The notes under the pieces were generated by a model that saw only the letters and a list, made by a program, of their open reading frames with translations, searched no databases and was not told the DNA's origin. Of a stretch of 64,000 bases of DNA, positions 22,301-33,966 are shown piece by piece. The translations under genes were made by a program, and so were the position numbers. The first letter of the stretch is position 1. Every line of letters begins with the position of its first letter. The stretch comes from Mesodorylaimus sp. YZB2_4 (lineage: Eukaryota; Nematoda; Enoplea; Dorylaimida; Dorylaimidae), in contig JASANH010000559.1 of assembly GCA_030248295.1 (NCBI GenBank), positions 1 to 64,000 on the forward strand. Reading direction: 5' to 3'.

Positions 22301-25300
22301 ATTCTCGAAGCAGATGCCGATGTCTGAATTGCATCGCTCAAAACTGTGATCAGCTCGATGACGTGCTGATCATCTGTCGAATTCCCTCATTTCAACTTCT
22401 TTTACAAGCACCGTCCTCTTTTTCCCCGCCCCGTGCAGACTTCACATTTGTGCACGCACATTACCACTCACATCAAAAAAATGTCGTCGGCCGCGAAATT
22501 TGAAATTTTTTTAAAATCCCGTCTTTCAAATTCCAAAATAAAAATCCCCTCTGCTACTGTAAGATGTTCAAGTTTCGTTCAAATCTTTTGAAAAATCCGC
22601 CAAATACAGTCATTTGACATCCGATTTTTTGCCAAATTAAGCAATTTTTTCCAACACATACCAAATATAGCCTCTTTGGGGAAATAGGGCATGCAGACGA
22701 TGTTCATTACGAGGAAAAAAGACGAAACCAGCATCTTTTCTTTGACATCCGCCCACGGAGTTGGTTCGACGTACTCGAGTTCATATTCGTCATTGTTATG
22801 GTTCGCCGTCTGACGTTTGAATCCAGTCGACATGTGCTTGCCATCGATGAATTCAATAAAATCCGAATAAAAACATGATGGACCGCATAAAATGCCTTGG
22901 TACGCGAAAACGTAGGAGAAAAACTCGAAAAAGTTTGGAACACGCCTGAAAAAATTGATTTTTACAAAACCTCGATATATTTAGTTCACTTAAAATCCAA
23001 AAGTTTCAGGATTTTTGACCCACCCATGGTGTACTATGCAGTGTTTACTAAAACAATGTCGATCAACGGACGGGCATCCTGCGAGCCGACCCACGATTTC
23101 AATCTCAAAGATCGCTCGAGAGCAGAGTCCTGCATGGGTACCCAATACTGGCAAGGGGAGTCGTTCCCGTTTAATTTTTTCAATTCATATTTACGAAAGC
23201 GCTGCAGATTTAAATCTAATGCATTTTGTGGCTGTTTTTAGCGAATCAGTTCTGATGTCTGCTATTTTGAGGCTAGTTGAGACTACTGTTGATATCCATA
23301 TCCATACATGCCGACGGTCTGAACTTCAGCCAATAATTGCGCAATCCCCCTGACAAAATTGGTGCGCAATCCCTATATTTTGCTGTTTTCGATGCGCAAT
23401 CATTAAATTTCGCTGTCTTCAATACGCAATCCCTAAATTTCGCTGTTTTTGATGCCCCATCACTGAATTTTGCCGTTTCTGGCTCAAAATCACCAAATTT
23501 CGCTGTTTTTTATTGAGCAATCACTGAATTTTGCCATTTTTGGCTCAAAATCACTAAATTTCGCTGTTTTAAATGCGCACGGGGCCATCCATAAAGGACG
23601 TCCACCAAAAAATGCGATTTTTCGACTCCCCCTCCCCCGATCCACCTTTCATCCGTTTCGCCTGGACCCCCCTCAAAATGGACGCCCACTTGAGCACACC
23701 CCCCCCCCCCCCCATAGGAAAATATTCTCTTCGAAACAGCATTGCTCCCAGCATCGACTGATCCGCCGAAATGATGGGTCATTCAGTCTTCAGTTTGATT
23801 CGACTGCTGCATCAGCCGAATTGGGAACTAAAATTTTACGCTCTCTCTCTGAAAATGTGTCATGCCACATCCAATTTAAAACTTCTCTAATTTTCCTCCA
23901 AAATCAGAATTGAATCGCGCTTTAGGTGCAAGGTAGTGCTCCTGAGTTTTTGGAGTGGTTTGATGGACAGCGAGGAAAGGAACTATAGGGCAGGCTGCTG
24001 GGAACCTTATCCATAAAAATATCTCATTTCTTGAACGGATCACCCAGATCGAGATCGGGACTCACGTCGAGGGTCGGATCAGTCAGTGCTATAATTGGGC
24101 AACATCCCTGACATCTCGATGGCCCCCTAGCGCCTGGAATCCATCGCCCTGGATGGGGAGGTCGGCCCGTGGTTGATGTTTCAGCCACAGATGTAGTCGC
24201 TCTCTCTCACATTCAGAGTACTTGCCTAGCAAACCCCCTCTCCCACCCCTGCAGGACTTGGTTACCAAGACACCAGATTGAGCGACAAAGCCACTGGCAG
24301 CACCACTAAAATCGTTTTATCCGCCTCAGAAAAAGAGAAGCCAAAAGGATGAAAACTGTTTCGGAAAACTGGAATATAATCGACCTGAGTCCTTTGATAG
24401 TCGTTTGATGATTTAAATATTAATAATTTGACTCGTATCTCTAGCGTTAATACTATGATAATTGCGATAATTTTCCCAAAAACCCGCTGATTTTGTAAAG
24501 TGGACGTCAACTTGGCGGCAGCCTACACCGTCCTCCATCCACTTCCGTCCACTTTCCGCTCACCCCCACCCTCCCCCCCCCCCCAGGGTAGACGTCCTTT
24601 ATGGATGGCTCCCTATCTCTGAACTTTGCCATTTTTGGCTCAAAATGACTGAATTTCGCTGTTTTTGATGCGCAATCACTGAATTTTGCCATTTTTGGAT
24701 CATAATCACAAAATTTCGCTGTCTTCGATGCGCAGACACCTAAGTTCGTAATTTCTTGGTGAACCTGTGCGGTTCATTTTTACTACAGTCACTACGGAAG
24801 CACGTGATTACGTCGCGTTACCAGTATACAGTACCAATTGCGCAGCGGAGGCGAAATCACCTTCAACGAATGATACGCACCAGAGCAGGCAAAAGCTGGA
24901 ATAGACTGCGCAAAATTTGCTTATGCGCAGAATGACCTTGTACTTACCGCGACTGCGCAGTCCCCCGCCTTTTTTTCAAAGTTTTCAAAAATTTTGAAGG
25001 TCAGCCTATAATGATTATAGGCTATTATAGGGTGTCGGCATGTATGCCCATATCTAATCGATATCGAAATCATATCCATATGCATATACGTATACCATCT
25101 GTTTTCTGTGTGAATGTGCACGCGGCACGTGAAGGGCGTGAAATCCTCGAAGAAAACATGTTATATATTATATCTTTTAACAACCAAGATATTGATGAAA
25201 AGATTTAGATATTTCAGCGTTTTTGAGATTTTGAGAAAATGGTTGTTTACTGCAAACGGAACCTATTCTATGTCGAAAAGCCTCAAAGACGCCATTCGTG

Positions 25301-28300
25301 GAGGACGTCAAGACCCCAAGTGGTGGGACTGACTTCTTGATTACCTGTCTAAGCTCTTATCGAAACAGCGACAAAAAAATTTAAAAAACAATGTTAAAAT
25401 GATGATATAAAAGCTGGATTTAAGCGGAAATTTATCTGGGAGATTAAACTACAATACAGAGCATCTTAGTTAGAAAACTGTGAAATAAGGTTGTAGCGTT
25501 CATTTGAGATCCTGATCCCGATCCTGGTCGGGATTGGCCCTCCCGAACCAGAGAAAAAGTGGTCGGGATTCGGGAGAACGTTGTGGAGATAAAATGCTTT
25601 TATTGCAACAGGGAACAGGATTGGGTGCATGGGGAGAATGCCATGATTGAATAAAATTACTCCCCAAAAATGCACAAGTCCTGCTTTTTTTGAAACACTA
25701 TCTGCGCGCAGTTGGATATGGTATCAGCCAGCATTTTTAATTGCCTGTTAAATCCCGATGGTAATCCATCATCAGCTGCTGCGTAAGCTGACAACATTCT
25801 AATCGGCACTGGCTCACATGGTCATGGCGATTAGAATGTTTCAGAAGAGGAAATATTGAGACTGCAGCGGATGCAATCGATAGCGAGGAAGGAAGAGAGG
25901 CATTTGCTTGCTAATTTGTAACGGATTTTCCGCTGTTTTTGCTTGCGTGATTTTGAATTCAATGATAAAACTTGCACTAAAGGGAATCTTTGGCTTTTTA
26001 TTTGCCGGCTACTTGGGGTAGGTCGCAGCTCGCAGGTATTGCTATGAAAAACGCTATACATCTTAAAATCCAGATCCTGGTCGGGATTGAGCGAGTCCCG
26101 ATCCAGAAAAAAGTGATACGAACGAACGCTACAAGATAAAAGAAAGGATAAACGAGTATTTCTGAGCTTCTAAGAGGGGCCGTGGGAAAATAAGGGCTAG
26201 GAGTCCATACTTGTATATGACAGATATGTACCAGTGCAGGAGTCTTGACCCTTTGCAAAATCCAAGTCACTTTCACTCTTAGGTCAGCGGGTCCCTGGAT
26301 CAGGACAGCAGTGTCGCTTTGATGTAGGCTGGAACTTCTTGTTTGCATGTCGTGCGATTCACGATCAGACACGCCTCATGTAATTGTGAACCTGGCTCCT
26401 GCCCACAAAGTAGCATGTTTTATCTACAATAGTTGTTGTTTACCTCTGCATACTAGCTACACTAGCGCGTTTGGTAGCAGTGTCACGAATCTAGGTATCA
26501 TTTTTGGTAGACTGTATGCACTGGTCACCTTCAGGTCATGTCAGCAGTAACTGTCAAAGATGCCGTAAGCTAAACATTTTAAAAGGCACTCCTTATCACG
26601 TTTAACTTCATTAATCTCTCCAACATGAATGCAATTTCATTCAGAGTTCTATACTGTCAGGCTGTTGTCAGCTTCAGGCTTTGAAGTTTAAATTGAGACA
26701 TCTGTTTCCAAAGGAGCAATAAAACCAATATATTACTCAAAATAAAGATTTTCAGGCTTTTAGCGATAAAGCATTTGGCTCAGATAAATGCTTTCAGAAA
26801 ATTTATAGTTGCGTTTATCTTGCGATAGTGAGTGAATAAACTTTTGAATAAAAATTGATCGAGTCTCGTTGAAAACTCTGGTTTTTCTGTAATTATTTTC
26901 ATGAATTGATTACTTTTCTGTTTTTTAACTCCATTCGAACATTTATCGGATGATTTATGGTATGATTTTCATACTCGTGCAGGACCCTGCTCGAGAGTAA
27001 GACGGCCCTAAATGAACTGATTTTTAAACTTTTACTTCAAACCATATTTTACCACTCTGAGCCGGTACCATATGTGACAGCTCTGCTTTACACAAGATCA
27101 AAGCGACAGAGTTGTTCAACCGCACAAGTGATGTATAAGACCAGGCCAGGATGACACATTCTTTCATACTAAATGCGATTGTGTGAAATGTAGTTTCAGA
27201 TGGCGGTTCCTTAGTCGCAAAACTACAGGTTTTTGGCAAGCGAGTGAAAAAAATACACTTTAGTCCTCTTTTTGAAACGATTGCAAGAACGTGGCACTCC
27301 AGTAGAAGAGCTGGGATATCGCGCAAGGAATGCAATAACCATCCTTGGTACAAAGTGCGTAAAATATGGCTAATCTGCGCCCAAATCACGAGTCAGCGGA
27401 AGGTTCTATTGCCGCCAGGCCCCTCCCGAAAAGGGCACAAAGAACCCGCAACTCACTCAACGCGTTCTCGTCTTTGAATAGCTGTCAGTTCGGCCTTCTT
27501 CACTTTTCCATCGTGAATACTGAAGGCTAAGGAAGTTAACTTTTGAGTTAACACCATCATCGGCCTAAAAAATTGCCAAAGGTTAGTCTATATTAAACAA
27601 GAGATAACATTCATCCATGACATACCCCGTTATGTCGATGCGATAACTCGAGGTGAGATATGCGCGATAGAAATGAATCCAAGACAAGTAGCCCATGGCG
27701 ATGATGAACACCAGGCTGAAAATAGTTGAAGTCACTTTGATGGATGCCCTGCCCAGGGGTTGCGTGCTTCGTTGAGGGTTTTTCACCTGCATTTTATGGG
27801 AAGTAGGCACGAGTAAAAAAAACGGTAAAACCAAGTTCGTCGTATTTTTTTCACTGCATAATCTCTGTGATGTGTGGTGTGCGTGAAACACAAAAAGTAA
27901 GGTAAAAACGAGCCTTCCAATGCCTACAGTAATTCAAGGGTAGTGCAGTACATCCGGGTCTTCACTTCTTGAGGAAGTCATTGGTGGGGATTAGGGAGAG
28001 AAAACAAGGCAGCAAAAAGTCATTAGAACGTGCCTAGGGTGAAACATCATTGTAACGGGTGACAGCCTAGCCTAGCTATATGTAGGCAGAGGCCTAGACA
28101 GCTCAGCAGATAAATCACCTGCAAGGCCTGCTCTGATGTAGACCTCCTTCATCCACGAACTGTCTCAGTTAGAACAAATTCTAGATAGCGTGACACTGCA
28201 CTCTTGGCCCCTCACCGATGGGCATGATGACTCGGACCCCATCGCATAATGACGTAGTTGATCACAGCGTCCCAAATCAAATGTTTCATTGCCCTGAAAT

Positions 28301-28709
28301 CACAAAGCATGTCCCTCGGGAACAAACACGGCAAAATATCATTTAGGTTGGCAAAAGATTCACTCCAAATCGAAAAAAACGGCACTTACGATCCAAAGCA
28401 AAAGAAACAAATGGACAGACCGACAATGAAATGGAAAATAAGACGAACATTTCGTGATACTTTTCGTGGCGATAAAAAGTGATATAAAATCAAGGAGGCA
28501 GGCAACGAAATCATTTGACAAACCACGAAATTAATCTGCAAACCACGAAAAAACCACAAAAATTAACACCCATCAAAACGAACGTGCAAAAATTAAACGT
28601 TGCAAAAAACGATAAACTAAATTGTTACCTGATCGACACCTAATCCTAAACGATCGGCCAATGGTTGGAAGAAACCAGAGCCAGAAAAAAATGTATGATT
28701 TCCAGGCAT
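19334..28709 (-). CDS. MBOAT2: MBOAT1/2-type lysophospholipid acyltransferase, 11 exons
   Basis: Eleven exons join in phase to 475 aa: 28709-28629, 28535-28390, 28293-28216, 27715-27626, 27564-27457, 22945-22662, 22029-21940, 21884-21781, 21301-21154, 19823-19619 and 19427-19334. The protein follows the animal MBOAT1/MBOAT2 family end to end, including INFVVCQ near residue 28, DITGPMMVLTQKLTSLA near 129-145, and YQGILCGPSCFYSDF. The two MBOAT active-site residues are present: Asn320 in ARWDLISN and His372 in SAWWHGFFPGYY. Family members are multi-pass ER proteins that re-acylate lysophospholipids from acyl-CoA (Lands cycle); the exact head group cannot be read from sequence. The Lys-rich tail KKPAAKSE is not an exact KKXX signal. 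Intron 5 (4.5 kb) and intron 6 hold repeats and transposons. Insect orthologues are oysgedart and nessy relatives; the symbol given is the vertebrate one. Confidence 0.94.
20486..20610. mobile_element. Partial copy of the 6476-6670 MITE
   Basis: The left end (TACAGTCGACCTCGGATTATTGC) and the following GACGCCAAAGAGTTGCAATTAGACGAAGTTGCAATTA match the left half of the MITE at 6476-6670. The sequence then drifts, with further GTTGCAATT copies, and no right end is found. It lies in the last large intron of the acyltransferase gene. Confidence 0.6.
22205..22515. mobile_element. Long-inverted-repeat (foldback) element in acyltransferase intron 6
   Basis: The two halves are imperfect inverted copies. 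Left-arm blocks AAATTTCGCG, TTTTTGATGTAAGTGG, ACAAATGTG and GTCTGCACGAGGCGGGAA recur as complements in reverse order on the right (TTCCCCGCCCCGTGCAGAC, CACATTTGTG, CCACTCACATCAAAAA, CGCGAAATTT). The centre is a small palindrome (GATCAGCTCGATGACGTGCTGATC region). A related central segment sits at 18300-18430 in a POLR3K intron. No coding sequence is present. Confidence 0.7.
23340..23580. repeat. 30-bp tandem repeat array, left part
   Basis: Units of 30 bp alternate between two forms, ATTTCGCTGTTTTTGATGCG and ATTTTGCCATTTTTGGCTCA, each finished by CAATCACTGA or AAATCACTAA. About eight units are visible here. The array resumes at 24613-24745 after the inserted element 23581-24613. It is in intron 5 of the acyltransferase gene. 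Confidence 0.8.
23581..24613. mobile_element. DNA element with about 26-bp inverted ends inserted in the 30-bp array
   Basis: The left end GGGGCCATCCATAAAGGACG (then TCCACC) and the right end, complement GGGAGCCATCCATAAAGGAC (then GTCTACC), form terminal inverted repeats of about 26 bp around a 1.03-kb body. C-rich tracts lie near both ends. The element sits exactly between two parts of the same 30-bp tandem array. No transposase is recognisable, so it is non-autonomous. Similar ends occur at about 3865-3880 and 60388-60400. Confidence 0.72.
24613..24745. repeat. 30-bp tandem repeat array, right part
   Basis: Four further units of the same alternating 30-bp repeat (TTTGCCATTTTTGGCTCAAA and ATTTCGCTGTTTTTGATGCG forms) continue directly after the inserted element. 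Confidence 0.75.
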
Positions 28710-30304
28710 TCTTGAAATCGGATGAAATTGTTTGCTAGCAAACGAGGAAGATCGAAAATGGAAGAATGCAAAACTTGCTGATAATGAAACCGTAAGTTTG
28801 CTTAGAAGATCATAATAAGACGCCTCTTAGGACGTTTCGCCACTCCCATCCGCCACGGCCCCAGTCGGAAGGAACCAAACCAAACACGGCAGTTCTGCCA
28901 ACCAGGCCAGCCGGCTGTAGTCGTTTACCACAAAAAGTAAATGTGCGTATTCCTCCCCTGTTAATAAACTCTGTCACTTGTATTTTCTTGGGGAAGGGGT
29001 GAAAGTAGACAAAAGATCGCTACAGAAACTGTACATAAACGTTTATAACCTTACAACTATTTAAATAATCCGCTCCTAAATGATAACAAACAGAAGACTA
29101 CTAGCTTTAAAGCAGTGAGATATAAGCACAAATACCAGTTTGTGAGGCGATGACTTTTTGCTAGCAGATCACGCCACCCAGGATAAACGCCAGGCTTACG
29201 TCAGTGCATCGAGCTAGGACTAGGGTGTTGCAAACCAGTGAATCATGGCAGTGATTACTGTGATTTCGGAAAATGCACAGGGCCTACTTCGACAAATGAA
29301 TTTTATGCAACGCATCTATGATCGAGTACAGTAGGGACTTATAGTGTTCCATTGCCTCGAGAAGGATGTGCTATGGTTACATAAGCTGAATAGTGCCTTT
29401 GACTGCATTGAAATCCTAGATGACAGTGTTTTTTATGCTTGGATGTCTGCAGGTAGGAGAAATCTGAAACTGCCAGGAGTACTCATTTTGCAAGCAAAGA
29501 TATGCCAGCACCAGCAGTTAGTTTCCTTGGCTGACCGGTTTTTAGTGTCAGCTACACCTTGCCTTCACAAGAATAAGAAACAGAAGTGCCACATTATTGA
29601 CGGGATGTGTAAAGTATTGTTTCAGATACTGCAGAAGTGCAGATGGCGGCCTCGCTTTCTCAAGAAATTGCTTCTGACTTCTCCAGCTGGCGCCACTTGA
29701 GCTAATACATGTAGGGAAAAGGGGTGGCAGTGAGATACTGACTGACTGGATGCACGTCAAGATTTAGCACCAGATCCCCGGATGGAATTTTGGCGCGACC
29801 ACCTTTGGCTTGGCTCGCTGGAGAAGAGTCAGGGAAATACAGAGCACTCCGCTGCATTTTTCAGACTCCACCCTTTTCTGGCTGTGGAATCAGATTTGGG
29901 TGGCCCTTCCTCCATTGAAGTCAATCATGTACCAGTGGCCAGTCGCACCAGTGTCCCCTGTGTCATTGCTGCAGCGAACGCTATCCAGTACAAGACCCCA
30001 GTCGTTTACAGACTGGCGCACATGAACGCCACATGACCTCCTAGATATATGATGGCTGACGGATGGCTACAAGTTCAAATGAATAGTTTTTGATATAGAT
30101 TCAGCCCGATTCAGCCCTTTAGACAAGGTTTTTTCAAAGAAATCGACCCAGCGCGAACTTTTCTTGAGAAAGCGGAGTTCGCAAAAAACAAAATTCAAGA
30201 ATGTTTGATTGTTATGGAACCGCGGGCTAACCTCCGTTTGGGTAATGGTCCTTTGGTGCGCCACTCCCACAAGCGGTTGTTTTAAATCGTTGTTTGTTTG
30301 CGAG

Positions 30305-31421
30305 TAGTGTTGATATCGTTAGCGAAAAAAGATATCGTTTATCGTTACAGTTAACGATATCCTGCCAAAAAGATATCGTTACCGTTCATCGTTGACGCGT
30401 TCCAAAAAATATCGTTAACGCGTTAAATATCGTTATTTTTATTATCAACCCAGCGTGACATCAAGCTTACTGCATTTTACTTGGGTCGAAAAAGCATATA
30501 TGCGCGTGTTATCACAACAACGTCTTACGAGCATAGTCATTAGAAGTGCTGCCACATGTAATAGGCATGGACTAGGCATGTACTATGCCCTCTGGCCTAT
30601 GAGTGCACTGGTTCAGGGAGCCGGACCGCCTCTCCTAAGTCAGGGCCAGCAAGAGACCGAGAGCGAGGTCGAGGTCGAGTGACTGGTCTGATTGCAGGCA
30701 TCGGTTGAGAACTAGTGTTGAGTTCCTGGTCCTTACTTTCTCTGTGAGCACTTCGGGCTCAGGTCCGTCAGAACCCCTTTGACGGCCGGCAAGTGCGGCT
30801 GCTCCCCGAATTGTGAGTCTACACGGCCTTATTGGTGTGGGACAGTAAACTATATCAATAAGTGTCCGTGGACTGCGTGGGTTGGTTCCTGTGGCTTGAG
30901 CCATCCTCTGGTCAGCCCTGGTCTGTCCCAGGGCGAGCCAAGGATTTCACGCACAAAGTGACTGGATCTGTTATATTAATACAGTCTTTGTCATCAGTAT
31001 TATTGCCTTCTCCCGAACTCGACATTATTTTGGATATCAATATCGAAAATTTCTTAATGAAGAAATTTCTGATAACCAATCAGGCGACATCCAATGACAC
31101 GCTGACGTCGAATGACGAAACAAAAAAATACTTATAATCACTCACACTGTCTGTCCGCGGATGCGGAAAAATCCCCCCCCCCCCCCCCCCATCAGCAGAA
31201 ATCTCATGCTATATTGCTGGGAACAAGGGCAGATTTTAAATTTGACGCTGTAGTAGTGTATGCACAAATAACGCGTTATTCGACACAAAAAAGATACCGT
31301 TACCGTTATAACGCGTTCTCTGAAAATAGATATCGTTATCGTCACCGTTAATAACTTTAACCAAAAACGATGTCGTTAACGCGTTAAATATCGTTAATAG
31401 CGTTAACGCTTAACAACACTA
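30305..31421. mobile_element. Non-autonomous hAT element with exact 8-bp target duplication
   Basis: The element of 1117 bp starts TAGTGTTGATATCG and ends with the complement of TAGTGTTGTTAAGCG. It is flanked on both sides by the identical 8-mer TTTGCGAG (30297-30304 and 31422-31429). An 8-bp duplication with TAGTGTTG-type ends is the hAT pattern. About 140 bp at each end are packed with TATCGTTAACG and TATCGTTACCG motifs, probably subterminal transposase-binding sites. A C run (about 31172-31190) lies inside. No transposase is encoded. Confidence 0.85.
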
Positions 31422-32689
31422 TTTGCGAGTAAGCGGCAGCTCTTCTTTGCTCTCGTACCGGCGGGTTCGGGCTGATCTTACAGGCGAGCGGTTGAAGGCC
31501 TTCAATAGCCCAAGGCTGATAGAAAGGCTTAGTCCCGCAGAGTATCGATCACTAAGACCCCGACTCCTCAACAAACCCCTCGGGCGTGTTTACTGCGCCT
31601 CCGTGGGTGCCTGCAACTGCTCTGTGCAACGATACACTAGCCTGGCTGCTGGTCGAATGCACTCGGTCCTAAGATGCCCACGCTGACGAACAGTTCCACT
31701 GTCGATGGCGCAGTAAAAACTCAGTCATTACGAGAGAATCCTTTACGAAGCACAACGATGCACGACAATGTCTGAACTGTCCTATGACGCACTGACAAAT
31801 CCGCAGACAAATCAAGTAGGTACCTGCCCCGGAGTCAACTCCTGGACTCTTCCAGTATGAACCAAAGGAAATGACGACCGCAGAGGCCCTTTGAGAGTAT
31901 ACTAATCGAAGTCCCTGGCTGGCGCATGGCTCGCCCCCACAGGTCTGCCGATGGGGTGGACAGATACGATGGGTGGCTCCCCACAAAGTCGAAACAAACC
32001 GATGGAAACTTATCGAGTGAGAAAAAGCAAGGGAAAGCCCCCCCATCTCTCCCAGCGGCCTGCTCTTATACCGCCCTGGCTCCTCCTTGCCGAGCCAACT
32101 ACTCGAGCCACACCCCCAGAATTCCAGGCGCCCCTAAGCGGCAATGGTCACAACAGTAGCAAGGTCTATCGGGTCCTGCGAGAGTTTTGGTGATGCTCAT
32201 GCGCCGCTTCTTATTGTTATGCTTACAGAGCAACATGAATTTCGGTGAAAACCGCAAGGGACATCTCTTGCTACACTTGTGAAAGTGGACTAATCTCACA
32301 AGTCAGCAACGCGGCACACTCTGATCGTGAGCTCGTGTTTATCATCCTGTTTCGGGTTTTTTGATTCTATTTTTGGTTGACATGAAAATAAGGAAAGAAT
32401 AAATGACTCATGATACGACTGAAACTGCAAAGCAGCTGAAAACTCAGCCGTCGCTGCGCCAATACTCTGATGAGTCGATTCCTGAGCTCCTGATGCTCGA
32501 TCATTGATGCTGTTCACGATCTTTACATTTCTGACTTTTTGCAAATTCCAAAGGCGTCTTGCAGAGAATCGCAAACCAACTATCAGAAAGAAGCAGCTGA
32601 GATGGTTACAGCCTGACTCAACAGCTCAATGTACAAGTACGAGTATAAATGCGCTGTCATAATCGTCATTGATTTTATTGCTTGCGACC

Positions 32690-33005
32690 TCCCCTACCAT
32701 GCGACCTTTTTGCCCATGCGATCTTTTGTAGTGCGACCTTTTCACTGCGATCTTTTGACATGGAATCAACCTGTGACTAAAATATTTAGATTATATGCAA
32801 CCCAGGACTGAAATTTGTGGACTGGATGAAACCTGGGACTGAAAACACTTAATAGAAAAGAGCCTGGTAACTGAATTCTCTGATTGGATGCAACAAGGGA
32901 CTAAAAAGTTTATGTAGATTGGATGCAACCCCAGACTGTAATTTATAGATTTGATGAATCCTAGGACTGAAAACAGTTACTAGAGAAGAACCTGGACCTG
33001 GAATC
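32690..33005. repeat. Degenerate tandem repeat (GGATGCAACCCAGGACTGAA)
   Basis: Five or six diverged units of the type TTGGATGCAACCCAGGACTG, spaced by AT-rich stretches, recur here. Two of them include the longer TGAAAACA(C/G)TTA(A/C)TAGA block. Just upstream, TGCGA(C/T)CTTTT is repeated four times (32685-32760). No coding content is seen. Confidence 0.55.
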
Positions 33006-33039
33006 CCTTATTATGTGAAGCCCCTTATTATTTTCTTGT

Positions 33040-33130
33040 GCCCGAGTAGACCAGCCATCCCAAGCCCTGGTTCCACTGTGTGCATTGGCTGGTCTAAAAG
33101 TTTCGAGTCTGTCATAACAGACCTTTTTGG
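33040..33130. repeat. Dispersed repeat, inverted copy at 53935-54030
   Basis: GAGTAGACCAGCCATCCCAA, CTGGTTCCACTGTGTGCATT and CTGTCATAACAGACCTTTTT match the complement of 53935-54030 nearly base for base. Copies in opposite orientation at two distant places suggest an interspersed element; its ends are not defined. Confidence 0.6.
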
Positions 33131-33966
33131 AAATAATGCTAATAGAGTCCACTGAGGCGCCAACTACAGCTGTTACAGGCATCGCCGACTAAACTCTGAA
33201 TTTCATGCAGTTGGCTGGAAACTAATTTTTTTGAGCGACTAACGGTTTAGGTGTACAGTGCAAGTAAGGTCGAAATAATAAAGTGTAGCCACTAGGTTGT
33301 CCAACCAACAACACTTATTGTAAACTGCGCGGTGTGCGTGGCTGCTGCGCGTGGTAAGATGGCTCCTATAGTACAACAACGCGATTCAAATTATTCTGGA
33401 ACTAAGCAAGGCTGGAAAATTTTGTTTTCGCAAATTCTTCGAATAACAATTAACGTTATTTGTAGCTTCGTCATGTGGCATTTGAAATTTATTGCTCATG
33501 CCCACGAAGGTCCCAGTTTTGGTCATTCTGCTTCCCAGGATGACCGTCCATAAAAAATGAACTACCACAAACTGAAACGAAAAAGTAAGTTGTGACGACT
33601 TTTTCAGGTCAATCAAGCATTGGCTCATTAGTTCAATTTTCAGTCGGAAATAAATCTGACTGGTCGTTTGGTAGTAAAAAGTTTGCGGTCGCCAGTGTCT
33701 CAGTCGGGGGCAAGGAGAAGTTCGATCGATTTACATTTTTTGACAATGGAGAAAAAATATCAGGATGAAGTGATGGTGTTCTCTTTGATCAGCGGATTCG
33801 TTTGTTCAGTATGAACGATTTTTTGTTTTGCAGTTAGAGATTGTCTATAGCGACCGCATTTTCCGACCTGCGGCCGTGGTGGTATCTATGAGACCCCGAG
33901 TATTGTGAATAAGAGTTTACTTAATCACTGCATAGGGATGGCACTAACTAGTCAAAAGGCACCAAC

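Larger units (their letters stand above)
28710..33358. other. Intergenic region with hAT element and repeats
   Basis: About 4.6 kb lies between the divergent acyltransferase gene and the first PP2C-like copy. Apart from the hAT element (30305-31421) and the degenerate array (32690-33005) I see no supported exon. Open frames near 29344-29700 and 30455-30960 lack splice or family support. The first few hundred bases should hold the acyltransferase promoter, but no specific site is recognised. Confidence 0.5.

Noticed and set aside
23340-23580. Regularly spaced repeats considered as a CRISPR-like array
   Set aside because: The 30-bp units are contiguous with no unique spacers and occur in a eukaryotic intron; this is a tandem satellite.
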